From positions 27,723 to 91,722 of the forward strand of contig JAJDAZ010000014.1 of the NCBI GenBank assembly GCA_029261595.1: a stretch of 64,000 nucleotides of DNA. The letters run 5' to 3'. Source of the stretch: Nitrospinaceae bacterium. Lineage in GTDB: Bacteria > Nitrospinota > Nitrospinia > Nitrospinales > VA-1. Below the pieces are notes generated by a model. The model had not been told where the DNA came from, ran no database searches, and saw only the letters and a list, made by a program, of their open reading frames with translations. How positions within the stretch are numbered: position 1 is the stretch's first letter; the number at the start of each line of letters is the position of its first letter. A program made the translations under genes and the position numbers. This document shows, in pieces, positions 1 to 9,842 of the stretch.

Positions 1-333
1 GTAACAAGAAAGCGAAGAAAAAAAATACTCAAGCTGGCCTCCGGATACCGGAGCGTTCGGAGCCGCGCCTACCGCAAGGCCAGGGAGTCCGTTGAAAAGG
101 GATTGTGCTACGCGTACCGGGATCGAAAAGTCCGCAAACGGGAGTTTCGACGGCTTTGGATCGCGCGCATCAACGCCGCCGTCCGGGACCAGGGATTGAC
201 CTACAGCAAATTCATGCACGGTCTGAAACTGGCTCAAATTGAATTGGACCGCAAAGTTCTTTCCGATATGGCCATCCACAATGCAGACGCTTTCCAGGCG
301 TTGACCAAAACCGTCCAGGCCAAACTGGCCTAA
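1..333 (+). CDS. rplT: 50S ribosomal protein L20, 5' end cut by the window
   Basis: The reading frame is open from base 1 and encodes the L20 signature: a basic N-terminal stretch ([15 protein letters not shown]), then the conserved AYRDRK and [11 protein letters not shown] blocks and a C-terminal globular domain. L20 binds 23S rRNA early in large-subunit assembly. About seven N-terminal residues of the usual 115-120 are missing to the left of the window. The pheS gene follows after 147 bases, which matches the common infC-rpmI-rplT-pheS order. In other bacteria L20 represses its own operon, but the leader for that lies outside this window. Confidence 0.96.
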   Translation, partial: VTRKRRKKILKLASGYRSVRSRAYRKARESVEKGLCYAYRDRKVRKREFRRLWIARINAAVRDQGLTYSKFMHGLKLAQIELDRKVLSDMAIHNADAFQALTKTVQAKLA

Positions 334-429
334 CTCCGTTACACGGAGAGGAAGCTTGGGCCTGACGCTACGCGAGACCCATAATATGTCTCGAGAAAAA
401 TTCAGCATGATGGCAAATCCAACCCGCTA

Positions 430-480
430 TTGACCCATAGAACATAAATATTTGCTCCAGCCCCAGGCTGGTGGCCGGCT
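430..480 (-). repeat. Possible degenerate copy of the 48-bp dispersed repeat
   Basis: Read on the minus strand, this stretch starts with a CCAGC...GCTGGA palindrome, then an AT-rich middle, then CTATGGGT. That is the same order of parts as the clear copies at 11619, 36202, 48948, 49953 and 56079. Similarity is weak in the middle, so it may be chance. It abuts the pheS start codon. Confidence 0.25.
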
Positions 481-1497
481 ATGATTGAAAAAATCCAACA
501 GCACAGGCAGGACTTTGATGACAAGGTCAGCGGCTGTTCCTCCCTGGAACAGTTGAAACAACTGCGCATCGATTTTCTTGGCAAAAAGGGGTGCGTGTCC
601 GGAATCATGAAGGATCTCAGAACGGTCTCGCCGGAAGAAAAACCGCTTGTCGGAAAGCAGATCAATGAATTAAAGGAACACATCGAACAATCCCTGGAGG
701 GGAAAACCAGCGCCCTTCAAAAAAACGGTCACGGTGTATCGGGAGATGCAAAGGGGTTCGACCCCAGCCTCCCCGGCAAAAAGGAACTGACCGGCTCTAT
801 CCATCCCATTTCGCAGATTTTAGAAGAGATCAGCACGATCTTTTTCAGCCTGGGGTTTCAGGTGGAAGAAGGACCCGAAATTGAAACGGACTATTATAAT
901 TTCGAAGCCTTGAATATACCCAGGGACCATCCCGCCCGGGACATGCAGGACACGTTTTATATCGAAGACGATGTGGTCCTTCGGACCCACACCTCGCCGG
1001 TGCAAATCCATGTCATGGAAAACCAGCAACCGCCGCTTCGCATCATCGCACCTGGAAAGGTGTACCGTTGCGATTCCGATGTTTCCCACACGCCCATGTT
1101 TCACCAGATCGAAGGGTTGATGGTGGACGAAAATATTTCCTTCAGCCACCTCAAAGGCGTGCTCAATATTTTCCTGCATCAGATTTTTGGTGAAAAGACC
1201 CAGGTCCGTTTCCGGCCCAGTTTTTTCCCCTTCACCTGCCCCAGCGCCGAAGTGGACATCGAATGCGTGATGTGTTCGGGAAAAGGATGCCGCGTGTGTT
1301 CCCAAACCGGATGGCTGGAAATCATGGGTGCGGGGATGGTGGACCCGGCGGTGTTCGAGTCGGTCAATTACGATTCGGAAAAATGGACGGGATTCGCCTT
1401 TGGCATGGGTATCGAACGCATCGCCATGCTCAAATACGGGATCAATGACATCCGCCTGTTTTTTGAAAACGATCTGCGCTTCCTGAAACAATTTTAG
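481..1497 (+). CDS. pheS: Phenylalanyl-tRNA synthetase alpha subunit
   Basis: Charges tRNA-Phe with phenylalanine in the cytoplasm as the catalytic half of an alpha2beta2 enzyme. The 338-residue length is normal. Residues 1-90 form the N-terminal coiled-coil arm. The class II catalytic core follows: GPEIETDYYNFEALN near residue 132, HTSPVQ near 171, VYRCDSD (motif 2 region) near 197, and motif 3 GMGIERIAML near 312. A CxxC-x3-C-x2-C-like cluster around residues 262-273 is typical of many bacterial PheS. ATG 481 gives the expected N-terminus, though the ribosome binding site is weak. The beta-subunit gene pheT, usually next, is absent; the next gene is a convergent chemoreceptor. Confidence 0.96.
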   Translation: MIEKIQQHRQDFDDKVSGCSSLEQLKQLRIDFLGKKGCVSGIMKDLRTVSPEEKPLVGKQINELKEHIEQSLEGKTSALQKNGHGVSGDAKGFDPSLPGKKELTGSIHPISQILEEISTIFFSLGFQVEEGPEIETDYYNFEALNIPRDHPARDMQDTFYIEDDVVLRTHTSPVQIHVMENQQPPLRIIAPGKVYRCDSDVSHTPMFHQIEGLMVDENISFSHLKGVLNIFLHQIFGEKTQVRFRPSFFPFTCPSAEVDIECVMCSGKGCRVCSQTGWLEIMGAGMVDPAVFESVNYDSEKWTGFAFGMGIERIAMLKYGINDIRLFFENDLRFLKQF

Positions 1498-1550
1498 TTC
1501 CACCCCGCAGGAAACAATTTACCCCAGGCCAACTCGATACACTGAAAGAA

Positions 1551-1589
1551 AAAAAGGGGAACGGGCTCACCTGCCCCGCTCCCCTTTTA
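1551..1589. terminator. Bidirectional terminator between pheS and the chemoreceptor gene
   Basis: An inverted repeat AAAAGGGGAACGGG / CCCCGCTCCCCTTTT has a short loop. The A-rich left and T-rich right flanks give a U-tract on both strands. It lies between two convergent genes, as expected for a shared intrinsic terminator. Confidence 0.75.
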
Positions 1590-1616
1590 TTGATTTGCCG
1601 TGCTTGAAGTCAGTTT

Positions 1617-4358
1617 TTAAACTTTAAACTGACCGACCAGACTTTGCAGTTCTGACGCCATTTTGGAAAGCTCACCGGACGCGTTCTGTGTGTCGTTAGC
1701 GCCCTGAGTGGTGCTCTGCGCCGCTTGGGCGACCCCGGTGATGTTTTGCGCGATTTCGGCCGTTCCCTTTGCCGCCTCACCAACATTGCGCCCAATCTCC
1801 GCCGTGGTCGCCGTTTGCTCTTCTACGGCGCTGGCGATGGTGTTGGAGATGTCGTTGATCTTGTTGATGACCTCAGAAATCTCCGCGATTGCGGTGACCG
1901 AGTTTTGCGTATCGGACTGAATGGCGCCGATTTTACCGCTGATTTCCTCCGTCGCTTTAGCGGTTTGGTTGGCCAGGTCCTTCACCTCGTTGGCCACCAC
2001 GGCAAATCCTTTGCCTGCTTCGCCCGCTCTTGCCGCTTCGATGGTGGCGTTCAAAGCCAGAAGGTTCGTCTGTTCCGCGATCGAGGTGATGACCTTGATC
2101 ACCTGTCCGATCTCCGCCGAACTCTCACCCAGTTTGCTGATGGTGGTATTTGTGGTTTCGGCCACTTTGACCGCTTCACTGGCCACACGGGACGCCTCGG
2201 TGGCGTTTTGGGCGATCTCCTTGATGCTGGAGCTCATTTCCTCAGCGCCTGTAGAAACCGTCTGCACGTTCTTACTGACCTGTTCCGAAGCGGCGGAAAC
2301 CACTCCCGACTGGGCCGAAGTTTCTTCTGCATTGCCGGCCATCTGCTGACTGACTGCGGTCAACTCCTCGGATGAAGACGCCAGCGTTTCTGCATTGTGG
2401 CCAATGGCCTGCATATTGGTGCGCATCTTTTGCAGGAACCCATCTAAACCCTCGCCCATCTGGCCGATGGCGTCACTGCCCTTGACCGTGACTTCCTGGG
2501 TCAGATCGCCTTCGGCGGCGGCGGAGACCACTTCCAGCATGCTGTCCACCTTGGTCTTCAATTCCTCAGCCTGTTTCTGTTCTCGCTCGGCCGCTTCTTT
2601 GGCGGCTGTTGCATTTTTCACCATTTCTGTGACGATGGACCAGCCCACCATAACCCCGATTTGCTCACCTTCTTGACCGGCAATAGTGACCATATTCAGG
2701 TCCAAAATCTCCTCCCCCAATTGAATCTGAGCTCTATGCGGAAGATTTTTTGGGTCGGACAATATATTCCGCTGGTGTTGCGGATTTTTGTGAAAAATAT
2801 CGATCGACTGCCCTATCATCTGATCGGCTTTCACCGGGAGCAGGGATTCCAAATTTCTGAAAGTTTTTAATGAGGCGGGATTCATATATTCAAGGACCAG
2901 ATCATTGTTAGCGTATAAAACATTTGTGGCCATGCTTTCAACAATCTGTTTGACTTTTGACGTTTCGAGATCGGAGGCTTTCTTGCCGATGGCCTGTTCT
3001 CTCAGCCCTTTTAATTTTTCTTCAAATTGACCGGACAATCCGAAATCGTCCGATTCCGGAATTTTTCCACCCAGGAGATCTTCAGCATTCTTCAAATAGG
3101 TTTTGACCGTTTCCACCAACCGTTTGAAGTTTCCCCTCATCCGCCCGATCTCATCATTTGACCGCACCGAAATTTCTCTGATGTTGTCCAGGTCTCCATC
3201 GGCAAAACTTTCCAAAGAATTTGTAAGAGTAATAATTGGCAAAGAAATACTGCGTGCGCTCCAGAATCCAAATACTATTATCAATCCAAAGAATACTGTG
3301 GCGATGATAAAGATTTTATTTTCCACCGCGATGATCGATGCGTTCACCACCTCATCCGGAGACCGCGCCAGCACCGACCAGTTCATGCCTGGAAAACCCA
3401 TGGAGCCTTCGAAATGTGCGAAACCCGCCGCCTGCTCGATTTTCTTACGTGCATGGGTGGCGTACTCAAACCCGGACTCCTTGTTTTTGGCCGACTTGAC
3501 GGCGGCTGAAACTCCCTTTTCCGCCAGGTTCAGCTTGAGCAGAACGTTAAAATCCCGCTGGACGCCATTTTCCGAGCCTCTATTGTAGGCAGGGTCAAAA
3601 TCCAGAATCACCTGACCGTCACTGTTGAGCAGGGTCAGCTCAATGTTGGAAAGTCCGCCTTGCTTCAATTTCTGGTAGGCCGCCACAACAATATCCTCTA
3701 CCAGAGAAAACTTGGCGTAATTATTCCAGACGGCGATCACTTGTCCGGCTGCATCATAAACCGGAGCGGCAAAATTCAGGGTCAGCCCATCATCGCCCGG
3801 ATAGGCGCTTTTGGCATCCTGGTCCACATGCAAGGGAGTGATGACCGTTCCTGTGAAGGTACTATCCCCGCCGATATTTCCCGCCTGGCTGGTATAAAAC
3901 TTTTTCTGCATCACATCTTGAAACCACGGGGCCTGGCTGTAGTTGCGGCTTAATAAATTGCCTGTGGAAATTCCCTTTCCATCCTGATCCTTGGTATTGA
4001 CCGCAATGACGTTGCCTTCCAGATCCACTAAAAGGGTCAAATAATAAATATCGTAGGTGTCCACGTAGCTGTTCATAGCCGACACAATTGGGCTTTGCTC
4101 CTTGTACCAGTGCTCCCGGTTTTGCAGAATAGAATTCAAACCGAAAGCCTGAACATCCCCGTATCGTTCAAACAGGTTGCGGTCGATTTTATCGGCTATA
4201 TTGGTGGCCACCTTTTGCAGATTGCTGGCGTTCAAGCTTCTTATCTCTTTGAAAGACATACTGTTCACCATCATGACCACAGCAAGAGGAACCATGCCGA
4301 TCATCAAATAAAGGATGATCTGCTTCCACTTCAAACTCAGATTTTTCCAAATATTCAT
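1617..4358 (-). CDS. Methyl-accepting chemotaxis protein with Cache, HAMP and PAS-like parts
   Basis: A membrane chemoreceptor that would signal through CheW/CheA. At 913 residues it is longer than a typical receptor (500-700). Order: TM helix at about 13-33, a periplasmic double-Cache-like sensor to about 340 (contains the [24 protein letters not shown] core), TM at about 345-365, a HAMP linker at about 368-420, a PAS-like segment at about 475-590, a second HAMP-like segment ([10 protein letters not shown]) near 600-650, then the signalling coiled coil. The highly conserved hairpin [19 protein letters not shown] is at about 762-780. Glu/Gln-rich methylation helices flank it. There is no C-terminal CheR-binding pentapeptide. 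ATG 4358 has AGGAGA upstream. No other che genes are in the window. Confidence 0.93.
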   Translation of the reverse strand: MNIWKNLSLKWKQIILYLMIGMVPLAVVMMVNSMSFKEIRSLNASNLQKVATNIADKIDRNLFERYGDVQAFGLNSILQNREHWYKEQSPIVSAMNSYVDTYDIYYLTLLVDLEGNVIAVNTKDQDGKGISTGNLLSRNYSQAPWFQDVMQKKFYTSQAGNIGGDSTFTGTVITPLHVDQDAKSAYPGDDGLTLNFAAPVYDAAGQVIAVWNNYAKFSLVEDIVVAAYQKLKQGGLSNIELTLLNSDGQVILDFDPAYNRGSENGVQRDFNVLLKLNLAEKGVSAAVKSAKNKESGFEYATHARKKIEQAAGFAHFEGSMGFPGMNWSVLARSPDEVVNASIIAVENKIFIIATVFFGLIIVFGFWSARSISLPIITLTNSLESFADGDLDNIREISVRSNDEIGRMRGNFKRLVETVKTYLKNAEDLLGGKIPESDDFGLSGQFEEKLKGLREQAIGKKASDLETSKVKQIVESMATNVLYANNDLVLEYMNPASLKTFRNLESLLPVKADQMIGQSIDIFHKNPQHQRNILSDPKNLPHRAQIQLGEEILDLNMVTIAGQEGEQIGVMVGWSIVTEMVKNATAAKEAAEREQKQAEELKTKVDSMLEVVSAAAEGDLTQEVTVKGSDAIGQMGEGLDGFLQKMRTNMQAIGHNAETLASSSEELTAVSQQMAGNAEETSAQSGVVSAASEQVSKNVQTVSTGAEEMSSSIKEIAQNATEASRVASEAVKVAETTNTTISKLGESSAEIGQVIKVITSIAEQTNLLALNATIEAARAGEAGKGFAVVANEVKDLANQTAKATEEISGKIGAIQSDTQNSVTAIAEISEVINKINDISNTIASAVEEQTATTAEIGRNVGEAAKGTAEIAQNITGVAQAAQSTTQGANDTQNASGELSKMASELQSLVGQFKV

Positions 4359-4562
4359 CTCTTTCTCCTAGTTAACTCAAAATTAAAATGGCCCCTTTTT
4401 GCCAAAAACAACGGACGAATCGAAAGTTGAATCCGTTTTAAATATATTAGGTACGACAATATGATGACATATTGGAAAAAACAGTAAGTGTAAAGATACT
4501 AAGCTATTGATTTAAAAATTACAACAGAGATTTTCATTTATGTGCCAAAAACCACACATTTC

Positions 4563-4587
4563 CAAAAAAATTCGCTCCGAAGCGAAA
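4563..4587 (-). terminator. Terminator downstream of the enoyl-reductase gene
   Basis: Read on the minus strand it is a TTCGCT-TCGG-AGCGAA hairpin followed directly by seven T. It lies 70 bases past the stop of the fabI-like gene and ends the 9566-4657 operon. The rest of 4359-4656 is AT-rich and presumably holds the chemoreceptor promoter; I see no gene there. Confidence 0.75.
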
Positions 4588-4656
4588 GTTTATCGTAAAA
4601 AACGGGCGGTTGAGTGCGTCTAAGAAGTGGATGACAAGGGGGATAGAGCCGTTTTG

Positions 4657-5460
4657 CTACTCGGGCTTCATGGCCTTTTTGACCATGTTCCGGTCGAAGT
4701 AGTTGGTGGACATGCCAGCATCGAGGACGATGCCCTGGGCATTGATGCCGCTGGACCGTTCGCTCAGCAGAAACACCGCCGCGTTGGCCACTTCCTGGGT
4801 GGTCAGGGCTTTTTTGCGCAGGGTGAGTTCTTCGGCGTGAAGGTAGGAGTCGATGTAACCGGGAATTCCTGCCGAGGCGGAGGTCTTGAGCAGGCCGGCA
4901 TTGACTGAGTTGAATCGGATATCGGAAAATGCGCTGAAGGATTTTGCCAGGAAACAAAGCGAGGAATCCAGAGCGGCTTTGGCCGGGGCCATGTAGCCGT
5001 AATTTTCCGCCGCCATCCGGGTGGTGGAGATGGACACCGTCACAACGGAAGCCTGCTTATCTAAAAGATCCTTAAAAGCGTTCGCCAATTGGATGAGGGA
5101 AAAGCAGGTGATGTCGATGGATTGCAGAAAATCCGCTTTGCTCGTCTCATGGAAAGGTTTGACGCCGCTTTGGTAATTAGCGAAAGCGATGGAATGCACA
5201 ATTCCGTGGATTTTTTCGCGGTCACGGCCCATCTCTTTGCGGAGCCGGTCGATGTCTTCCTGTTTTTCGACGTCGCAGACATAAACCGGAGCCTCGCCCA
5301 CGAGCTTGGCAACGGATTGTTTCCTGGCATCGGAGCGTACGCTATACAGCACGTCCGCGCCCTCTTCGGCTAAAATTTTGCCGATATGGTAGGCCACGCT
5401 CTTCTTATTGGCGACGCCGACCACCAGAAACGTTTTACCTGCCAGATTTAAAAAGCTCAT
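4657..5460 (-). CDS. FabI-like enoyl-ACP reductase (SDR family) of the fatty-acid-like cluster
   Basis: Probably reduces the enoyl intermediate on the acyl carrier protein, with NAD(P)H. The 267-residue length and the divergent SDR cofactor motif [15 protein letters not shown] (residues 13-27) are FabI-type, not FabG-type. The catalytic Tyr-x6-Lys pair is present as Tyr154/Lys161. The second conserved tyrosine of FabI (Tyr146 in E. coli) is Ile144 here, so either the mechanism or the substrate may differ. The C-terminal part ([13 protein letters not shown], then [16 protein letters not shown]) is family-like. ATG 5460 overlaps the stop of the dehydratase gene by 4 bases (ATGA), with GGAG upstream. 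It is the last gene of the cluster, before a terminator. Family assignment is secure; the pathway role is inferred from neighbours. Confidence 0.85.
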   Translation of the reverse strand: MSFLNLAGKTFLVVGVANKKSVAYHIGKILAEEGADVLYSVRSDARKQSVAKLVGEAPVYVCDVEKQEDIDRLRKEMGRDREKIHGIVHSIAFANYQSGVKPFHETSKADFLQSIDITCFSLIQLANAFKDLLDKQASVVTVSISTTRMAAENYGYMAPAKAALDSSLCFLAKSFSAFSDIRFNSVNAGLLKTSASAGIPGYIDSYLHAEELTLRKKALTTQEVANAAVFLLSERSSGINAQGIVLDAGMSTNYFDRNMVKKAMKPE

Positions 5461-5882
5461 TTGACATTCTCCACCAGCATGACGGCAAAATCAACCGTTG
5501 CCGCTGTCTTGCCGTTCACGATTACTTTCCCGGACATGAAACAGGCGGGGTCCACCCATTCCGTCAGATTGACCTCGATCTCCAAAGTATCGCCCGGCAA
5601 TACGGCGTGTTTAAATTTAACATGATTCACCCGTGTGACCACAGGAATACGGTTCTCTCCTCCCGCAATCCGTTTTCCCATGAGGATGGCACCGCTTTGA
5701 AACACCGACTCCAGAATGAGAACGCCGGGCATGATGGGCCGTCCGGGGTAATGCCCCTTGAAAAAAGGTTCCTCGGCCTTTACTTCCTTTTGAGTTTTAA
5801 TACTGTCTTTGGTAGCTGAGACAACGCGATCGACAAACAGGAAAGGCGGACGGTGGGGAATGTATTGCAGAAATTCTTCCAT
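5457..5882 (-). CDS. FabZ-like 3-hydroxyacyl-ACP dehydratase
   Basis: A hotdog-fold dehydratase of about 141 residues. The FabZ hallmark [12 protein letters not shown] near the start holds the catalytic His, and the helix segment [19 protein letters not shown] carries the catalytic acid region (usually Glu in FabZ, here within GVLILES). I prefer ATG 5882 ([14 protein letters not shown]). It lies 4 bases after the fabG stop and gives the usual FabZ N-terminus; an in-frame ATG at 5909 would overlap fabG. It would dehydrate the beta-hydroxyacyl-ACP made by the adjacent ketoreductase. Function in primary versus specialised synthesis is inferred from the two flavoenzymes upstream. Confidence 0.87.
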   Translation of the reverse strand: MEEFLQYIPHRPPFLFVDRVVSATKDSIKTQKEVKAEEPFFKGHYPGRPIMPGVLILESVFQSGAILMGKRIAGGENRIPVVTRVNHVKFKHAVLPGDTLEIEVNLTEWVDPACFMSGKVIVNGKTAATVDFAVMLVENVK

Positions 5883-5886
5883 AAAC

Positions 5887-6630
5887 CTATAACCCGCCTG
5901 AGACCTCATTCACCGTACCGGTGATGTAGGACGATTCTTTCGAGGCCAGGAATAAAACCGATCGCGCAACTTCCTGGGCCGTGCCAAAGCGCTTTAAGGG
6001 AATCTGACCGATGTAGGCTTTTCTTTGTTCTTCGGACAGGTCGGCAATGAAATCGGTTTCTATAAAGCCCGGTGACACGCAGTTGACGGTAATCTTCCGG
6101 CTGGCCACTTCCTTGGACAACGAACGGGTGAACGCCACCTGACCCGCTTTCGACGCGGCGTAATTGGACTGCCCGGCAAACCCGAACTTTCCGATCGGCG
6201 AGGTGATGAGAATAATTCGGCCATAACGCTGGCGCATCAGACCGAGCACCGCCTGTTTGCAGACATTGAACGTTCCCGTCAGGTTGGTGTCGATCACCTG
6301 TTGCCAATCGGATTCTTTCATCAAGCCCACCACCGAATCTTTGCGAATGCCAGAGCTGTTGACCAGAATCTGAAACGGACCGTGTTTTTCTTCCACGGTG
6401 CGAAAAAATGCCTCTACCTCGTGATATTGAGTGATGTCGAATTTTTGCAAATCGATACGGTCGGCAAAGTCGGCGTTGGCCCCCTCAAACTCCTTTGCGG
6501 CTTGATCGTTGGATTGATAGGTCGCGATGACCTTCGCCCCCGATTGCAGAAAGGCCCCCGATATGGCTCGGCCAATGCCCCTGGTTCCTCCAACCACAAT
6601 GGCGGTTTGATCTGAAAAATCAAATTGCAT
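5887..6630 (-). CDS. FabG-like 3-oxoacyl-ACP reductase (SDR)
   Basis: A classical short-chain dehydrogenase of 247 residues. It has the cofactor motif GGTRGIGRAI (residues 14-23), NSSG near residue 88, the catalytic Ser (ITSPIGKFG), and Tyr-x3-Lys as YAASK. VNCVSPGFIETDF is the typical FabG segment after the active site. It would reduce beta-ketoacyl-ACP with NADPH. It sits fourth in the minus-strand operon, 66 bases after the second flavoenzyme and 4 bases before the dehydratase. The start ATG 6630 lacks an obvious Shine-Dalgarno, which suggests translation coupled to the operon. Confidence 0.88.
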   Translation of the reverse strand: MQFDFSDQTAIVVGGTRGIGRAISGAFLQSGAKVIATYQSNDQAAKEFEGANADFADRIDLQKFDITQYHEVEAFFRTVEEKHGPFQILVNSSGIRKDSVVGLMKESDWQQVIDTNLTGTFNVCKQAVLGLMRQRYGRIILITSPIGKFGFAGQSNYAASKAGQVAFTRSLSKEVASRKITVNCVSPGFIETDFIADLSEEQRKAYIGQIPLKRFGTAQEVARSVLFLASKESSYITGTVNEVSGGL

Positions 6631-6695
6631 GGAAATGCCGGGAACAAATGACAGAGTGGTTGGGAGTAAATACGGGAGTCAACATGGAGTCACGA

Positions 6696-8141
6696 TTAAA
6701 CGGAAGCGGAGATCAATTCTTTTTTTGAGTCCAGTGAGCGCACCAGTTTGTCCACTTCGTTGGCCACGATCACGCCGTAGTTGGCGGCGCCCAGCCAGCC
6801 GGACATGATGATGCCCACGGAGCCGGAATGGAACAACCCGGAAATCTGTTTGGGCAGATCACGGCTCACTTTCAGTCCTTCAAACTTGGTTCCGAAAGAA
6901 GTCCCGCTCGGATGCAGGGTGTAACGCTTGAAGGTTTTCGGCGTGGCCGCTTCCACATGGTCGATTTTTTTCCGGATATCCGGGACGTATTTTTCGAGGG
7001 ACTGCAAGGTGGCTTCGATCAGGAGGTTCTTTTCGACTTCATAAGTCTTGTCATCCATGGAGGCCCAATCCTGATATTTCGCGTTGGTGGAGGCGACGAT
7101 GGAATAACGATCGGTGCCGGGCCGGATCTCGGGGTAATAAAACGAAAAGGTCCGGCTGGTGACATCTTTGCTCAGGATCATTTCCGTATTGTATTCATCG
7201 GCATCGGAGGAAAACAGCAGATCACCGACATAATCGATTTTTTCGCCCTTTTTGATCCCCATATAAACCTGACAACTGGAGTTGTTCAGGCGAACTTTTT
7301 TAACCTCCTCGACAAACTGGGGATCGAATTTTTCATCCCCCACCAGTTTGTGGATGGTGGTCAAAAGATTTGAATTGGAGAGCACGGCTTTGCAGGCGAT
7401 GTCTTTGCCATTGATCCGGACTCCGTTCACCGCATTGTCCTCGACATGAACCTTTTCGACCAGACAATGGTTGCGGATATCAACGCCGTTTTTCAACAAC
7501 TCCTTTTTCATTTTTTTGATGAGTTGATCGGTTCCGCCCTGATAGGTGAAAACCCCCTTGTCCATGAAATTGGAAAACACGATGCCGTAGGTCAGGGCGG
7601 GGTCGTCCAGGGTGGAGCCGTTGGCGTAGGTGATGGGCTCCATGAGAAAACGCCAGACATCTTTTCTGCCGGGGAAAAACTTTTGAAACAACTCGCCGGT
7701 GGTCATGACCAGATCGTCGTAAAAATTCATTTTACGGACGGTGATGAAAAAATCATCGACAACATCTTTCATGATGCCAAAATGGTCGTTCAATATACGG
7801 CTGAAATCGACCTTGTCGAAAGTGGTGTTCACGGAAAATTGCGGGTTGTCAAAGTGGATGCCCTTGAGCTGGATCACCGAATCGGCCATTTCCCGGGTCC
7901 AGTACTTGCGGAAGGTTTTGATCATCCCGCAGGGAAACCCGTGCAGGGAAATATCGAGGACGTGGCCGCCCCGTCGTTTGAACCAGGTGGCCATGCCGCC
8001 CAGGTTGTAGTGGTGCTCTGCCAACAGAACGGAATGCCCAAGACGCGCCAGCAGATTGGCCGAAGTCATCCCCGCAAGGCCGCTCCCGATCACAACCACA
8101 TCGTAAAAAGATTTTGCTCCCTTCAACCAGTCTCTAGGCAT
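6696..8141 (-). CDS. Phytoene-desaturase-like FAD oxidoreductase (second copy)
   Basis: A CrtI/retinol-saturase-type flavoprotein of 481 residues. The FAD-binding GxGxxG motif is at residues 19-24 ([13 protein letters not shown]), followed by the Glu of the beta2 strand ([11 protein letters not shown]) about 20 residues on. A C-terminal FAD segment reads [15 protein letters not shown]. Family members isomerise, desaturate or saturate polyenes. Placed between an acyl carrier protein and fatty-acid reduction/dehydration genes, it may desaturate or rearrange an ACP-bound or released acyl chain; this is inference. It starts 24 bases after the first copy ends. The two copies are only moderately similar, so they may do different steps. 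Confidence 0.82.
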   Translation of the reverse strand: MPRDWLKGAKSFYDVVVIGSGLAGMTSANLLARLGHSVLLAEHHYNLGGMATWFKRRGGHVLDISLHGFPCGMIKTFRKYWTREMADSVIQLKGIHFDNPQFSVNTTFDKVDFSRILNDHFGIMKDVVDDFFITVRKMNFYDDLVMTTGELFQKFFPGRKDVWRFLMEPITYANGSTLDDPALTYGIVFSNFMDKGVFTYQGGTDQLIKKMKKELLKNGVDIRNHCLVEKVHVEDNAVNGVRINGKDIACKAVLSNSNLLTTIHKLVGDEKFDPQFVEEVKKVRLNNSSCQVYMGIKKGEKIDYVGDLLFSSDADEYNTEMILSKDVTSRTFSFYYPEIRPGTDRYSIVASTNAKYQDWASMDDKTYEVEKNLLIEATLQSLEKYVPDIRKKIDHVEAATPKTFKRYTLHPSGTSFGTKFEGLKVSRDLPKQISGLFHSGSVGIIMSGWLGAANYGVIVANEVDKLVRSLDSKKELISASV

Positions 8142-8165
8142 AACACATTAATTTAAAATAGTTTC

Positions 8166-9566
8166 TCAGGATTCGACCGCTTTCTGCAAAACATGAAAAT
8201 TGGCCATGGAAATTCCGCTCAAAGTAGCCCCCACAATGCCCAGAAAACCCTGGTCCGTACCGCAGATAAACAGATTTTCTACCGGTGTGGTTCCGTTTTT
8301 GATCTTGCGGGGAGACCCATAAACCGCGCCATTCAAATGCCCGGTGTATTTGTGGATGGTCTTGGGCGTAAACGTGTCTAAAAATACCACAGAATCGCGA
8401 AAATCGGGGAAAAATGTATGCAGTGCCTCCAGCGCCTCGGCCCGGCAATCCTTTTTAGCCTGGATGTATTCCCGGCGGGAAGGCTCGTTCCACAAACGGG
8501 CGCTGGCCAGATTGGTCAGCCTCAGCATCCCTTCGGCAAGCGGCGTGGGATAATTGAAATTATTGGGACAGCACAAAACCCCGCTGGTCACGTCGATCAA
8601 TCGATCGGGAACGCGATACTCAAACTTCTGCTGAGTGCTGAAAAACACGATGCTTTTATCGTAGCCCAATTCTTTCGGCTCGCGGTCCAGCACAAAAATG
8701 GATTCCATAAACGACAACTGGCCCACCGGCCAGGTCTCTTGCTGGACCTGTTCGGGCCGGCACCGCCGCAAAGTTTCCACCGTCCCCATGGAGGAGATGA
8801 CGGTTTGTGCCTTGAGGCATTCGCCCCCTTTTAAAGTCACCGACCGGACTTTTCCCTTATCCGCGTCGATCGACTCCACCTCGGCCCCCATGCGCAACTC
8901 GCCACCCAGGCTTTTATACCTTTCCACCAGGAGGGATAACAAAAAATGCATGCCCTTGAGCGGTTTGGCGAACCCTTCCATGAAGATGCTTTTGAACATG
9001 ATGACGAACTGATAAAAATCCATGTCCCGCTCGCGGGCGTTGCCATAGTACATGATCGGGCAACACAGCATGTCGATCAACAACGGGTCGCTGACAAATT
9101 CCTGCAGCACCCCAAGCGCCGAGGTTTTTGTATCTCCCGCCAGCGACAACTCGTCGAAGGTTTCTATTTTCTGTACCAATTTAAGAAAGCCGTCGATCTG
9201 ATGAGGAAACTGTTGGGCCACCTCCTGTTTTAAAAATTCGAAATCGTTGGTGAAGTTCAGGGACTTTTCAGGAAACCGGATCTCGGACATCTGTTGCGGG
9301 CACAATTGAAAATCTTCATGCTTGAACCGCAACTGCTTGAGCAGTTTTCCTAAGGGCGAGCGGCGGTCTCCTTTGGGCGTGTAATTAGTCATCGCGTGCA
9401 GGCCCACGTCGAAGGTGCGGTTCTTGCGCACGTAAAAAGAATTCAGGCCGCCCACCTCGATGTGCTTTTCGACGACACAAACTTTCTTGTCGAAGTGCGC
9501 CAGACGAATCCCGGCGGCCAGGCCCGACAAACCGGCTCCAATGATTATTGTGTCATAACCTGCCAT
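8166..9566 (-). CDS. Phytoene-desaturase-like FAD oxidoreductase (first copy)
   Basis: A 466-residue flavoprotein. The FAD motif IIGAGLSGLAAGIRLA is at residues 7-22, VVEKHIEVGG follows, and the C-terminus has LFICGTDQGFLGIVGATLSG, as in CrtI-type enzymes. ATG 9566 has an AAGGG ribosome binding site 7 bases upstream. It heads the five-gene operon 9566-4657 that ends at the 4563 terminator. The acyl carrier protein and ketosynthase lie upstream on the same strand, separated by a 276-base gap with its own terminator. It could act on a carotenoid-like or polyunsaturated acyl substrate. No carotenoid synthesis genes (crtB, crtE) are nearby, which favours the acyl-chain reading. Confidence 0.82.
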   Translation of the reverse strand: MAGYDTIIIGAGLSGLAAGIRLAHFDKKVCVVEKHIEVGGLNSFYVRKNRTFDVGLHAMTNYTPKGDRRSPLGKLLKQLRFKHEDFQLCPQQMSEIRFPEKSLNFTNDFEFLKQEVAQQFPHQIDGFLKLVQKIETFDELSLAGDTKTSALGVLQEFVSDPLLIDMLCCPIMYYGNARERDMDFYQFVIMFKSIFMEGFAKPLKGMHFLLSLLVERYKSLGGELRMGAEVESIDADKGKVRSVTLKGGECLKAQTVISSMGTVETLRRCRPEQVQQETWPVGQLSFMESIFVLDREPKELGYDKSIVFFSTQQKFEYRVPDRLIDVTSGVLCCPNNFNYPTPLAEGMLRLTNLASARLWNEPSRREYIQAKKDCRAEALEALHTFFPDFRDSVVFLDTFTPKTIHKYTGHLNGAVYGSPRKIKNGTTPVENLFICGTDQGFLGIVGATLSGISMANFHVLQKAVES

Positions 9567-9618
9567 GTTTCACCCTTTACAGGGGAGGAGAATATTAGGG
9601 CTGACGTTTGCTTCACCC

Positions 9619-9680
9619 CTACTACTCCTTCGGGGTATGAAGGTAAAGGTCGAATTTCATAGGCTCACGAGCCCCGGAAT
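9619..9680 (+). repeat. Intergenic repeat (family 2, CTACTCCTTCGGGGTATGAA type)
   Basis: The core CTACTCCTTCGGGGTATGAA with the following AGGTAAAGG recurs, slightly changed, at 56171-56196 (plus) and inverted at 49055-49082. The right part ends with GGCTCACGAGCCCCGG, which also closes the element at 12217-12255. It lies in the 276-base gap between the acp gene and the first flavoenzyme gene. Confidence 0.5.
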
Positions 9681-9733
9681 ACCTTAGTTAGCAGAGAAAG
9701 ATATTGTAATTCAGGTCCGGGTTGTTCCCGTCA

Positions 9734-9770
9734 GAAAAAAACGATCCCCGGCGCAAGGCGCAACCGGGAG
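9734..9770 (-). terminator. Intrinsic terminator after the acyl carrier protein gene
   Basis: On the minus strand: CTCCCGGTTGCG, loop CCTTG, CGCCGGGGATCG, then a run of seven T. One bulge interrupts the stem. It lies about 75 bases past the acp stop. It should end or attenuate the ketosynthase-acp transcript before the flavoenzyme operon. Confidence 0.65.
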
Positions 9771-9842
9771 TGTATTATAAATGGATTATTGTATTAATTT
9801 CGCAAAAAACGGTGGGAATAAATTCCAAAACCGGAAAATGAC

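Noticed and set aside
820..1503. 227-residue minus-strand frame over pheS
   Set aside because: Entirely antisense to a clear pheS; no domain, His-rich shadow translation.
1725..2375. Plus-strand frames over the chemoreceptor signalling domain
   Set aside because: Mirror of a repetitive coiled-coil coding region; the minus strand encodes a textbook MCP domain.
4359..4656. Minus-strand frame 4538-4957 overlapping the fabI-like gene end
   Set aside because: Out-of-frame shadow of the FabI-like gene; the spacer itself only holds a terminator and promoter DNA.
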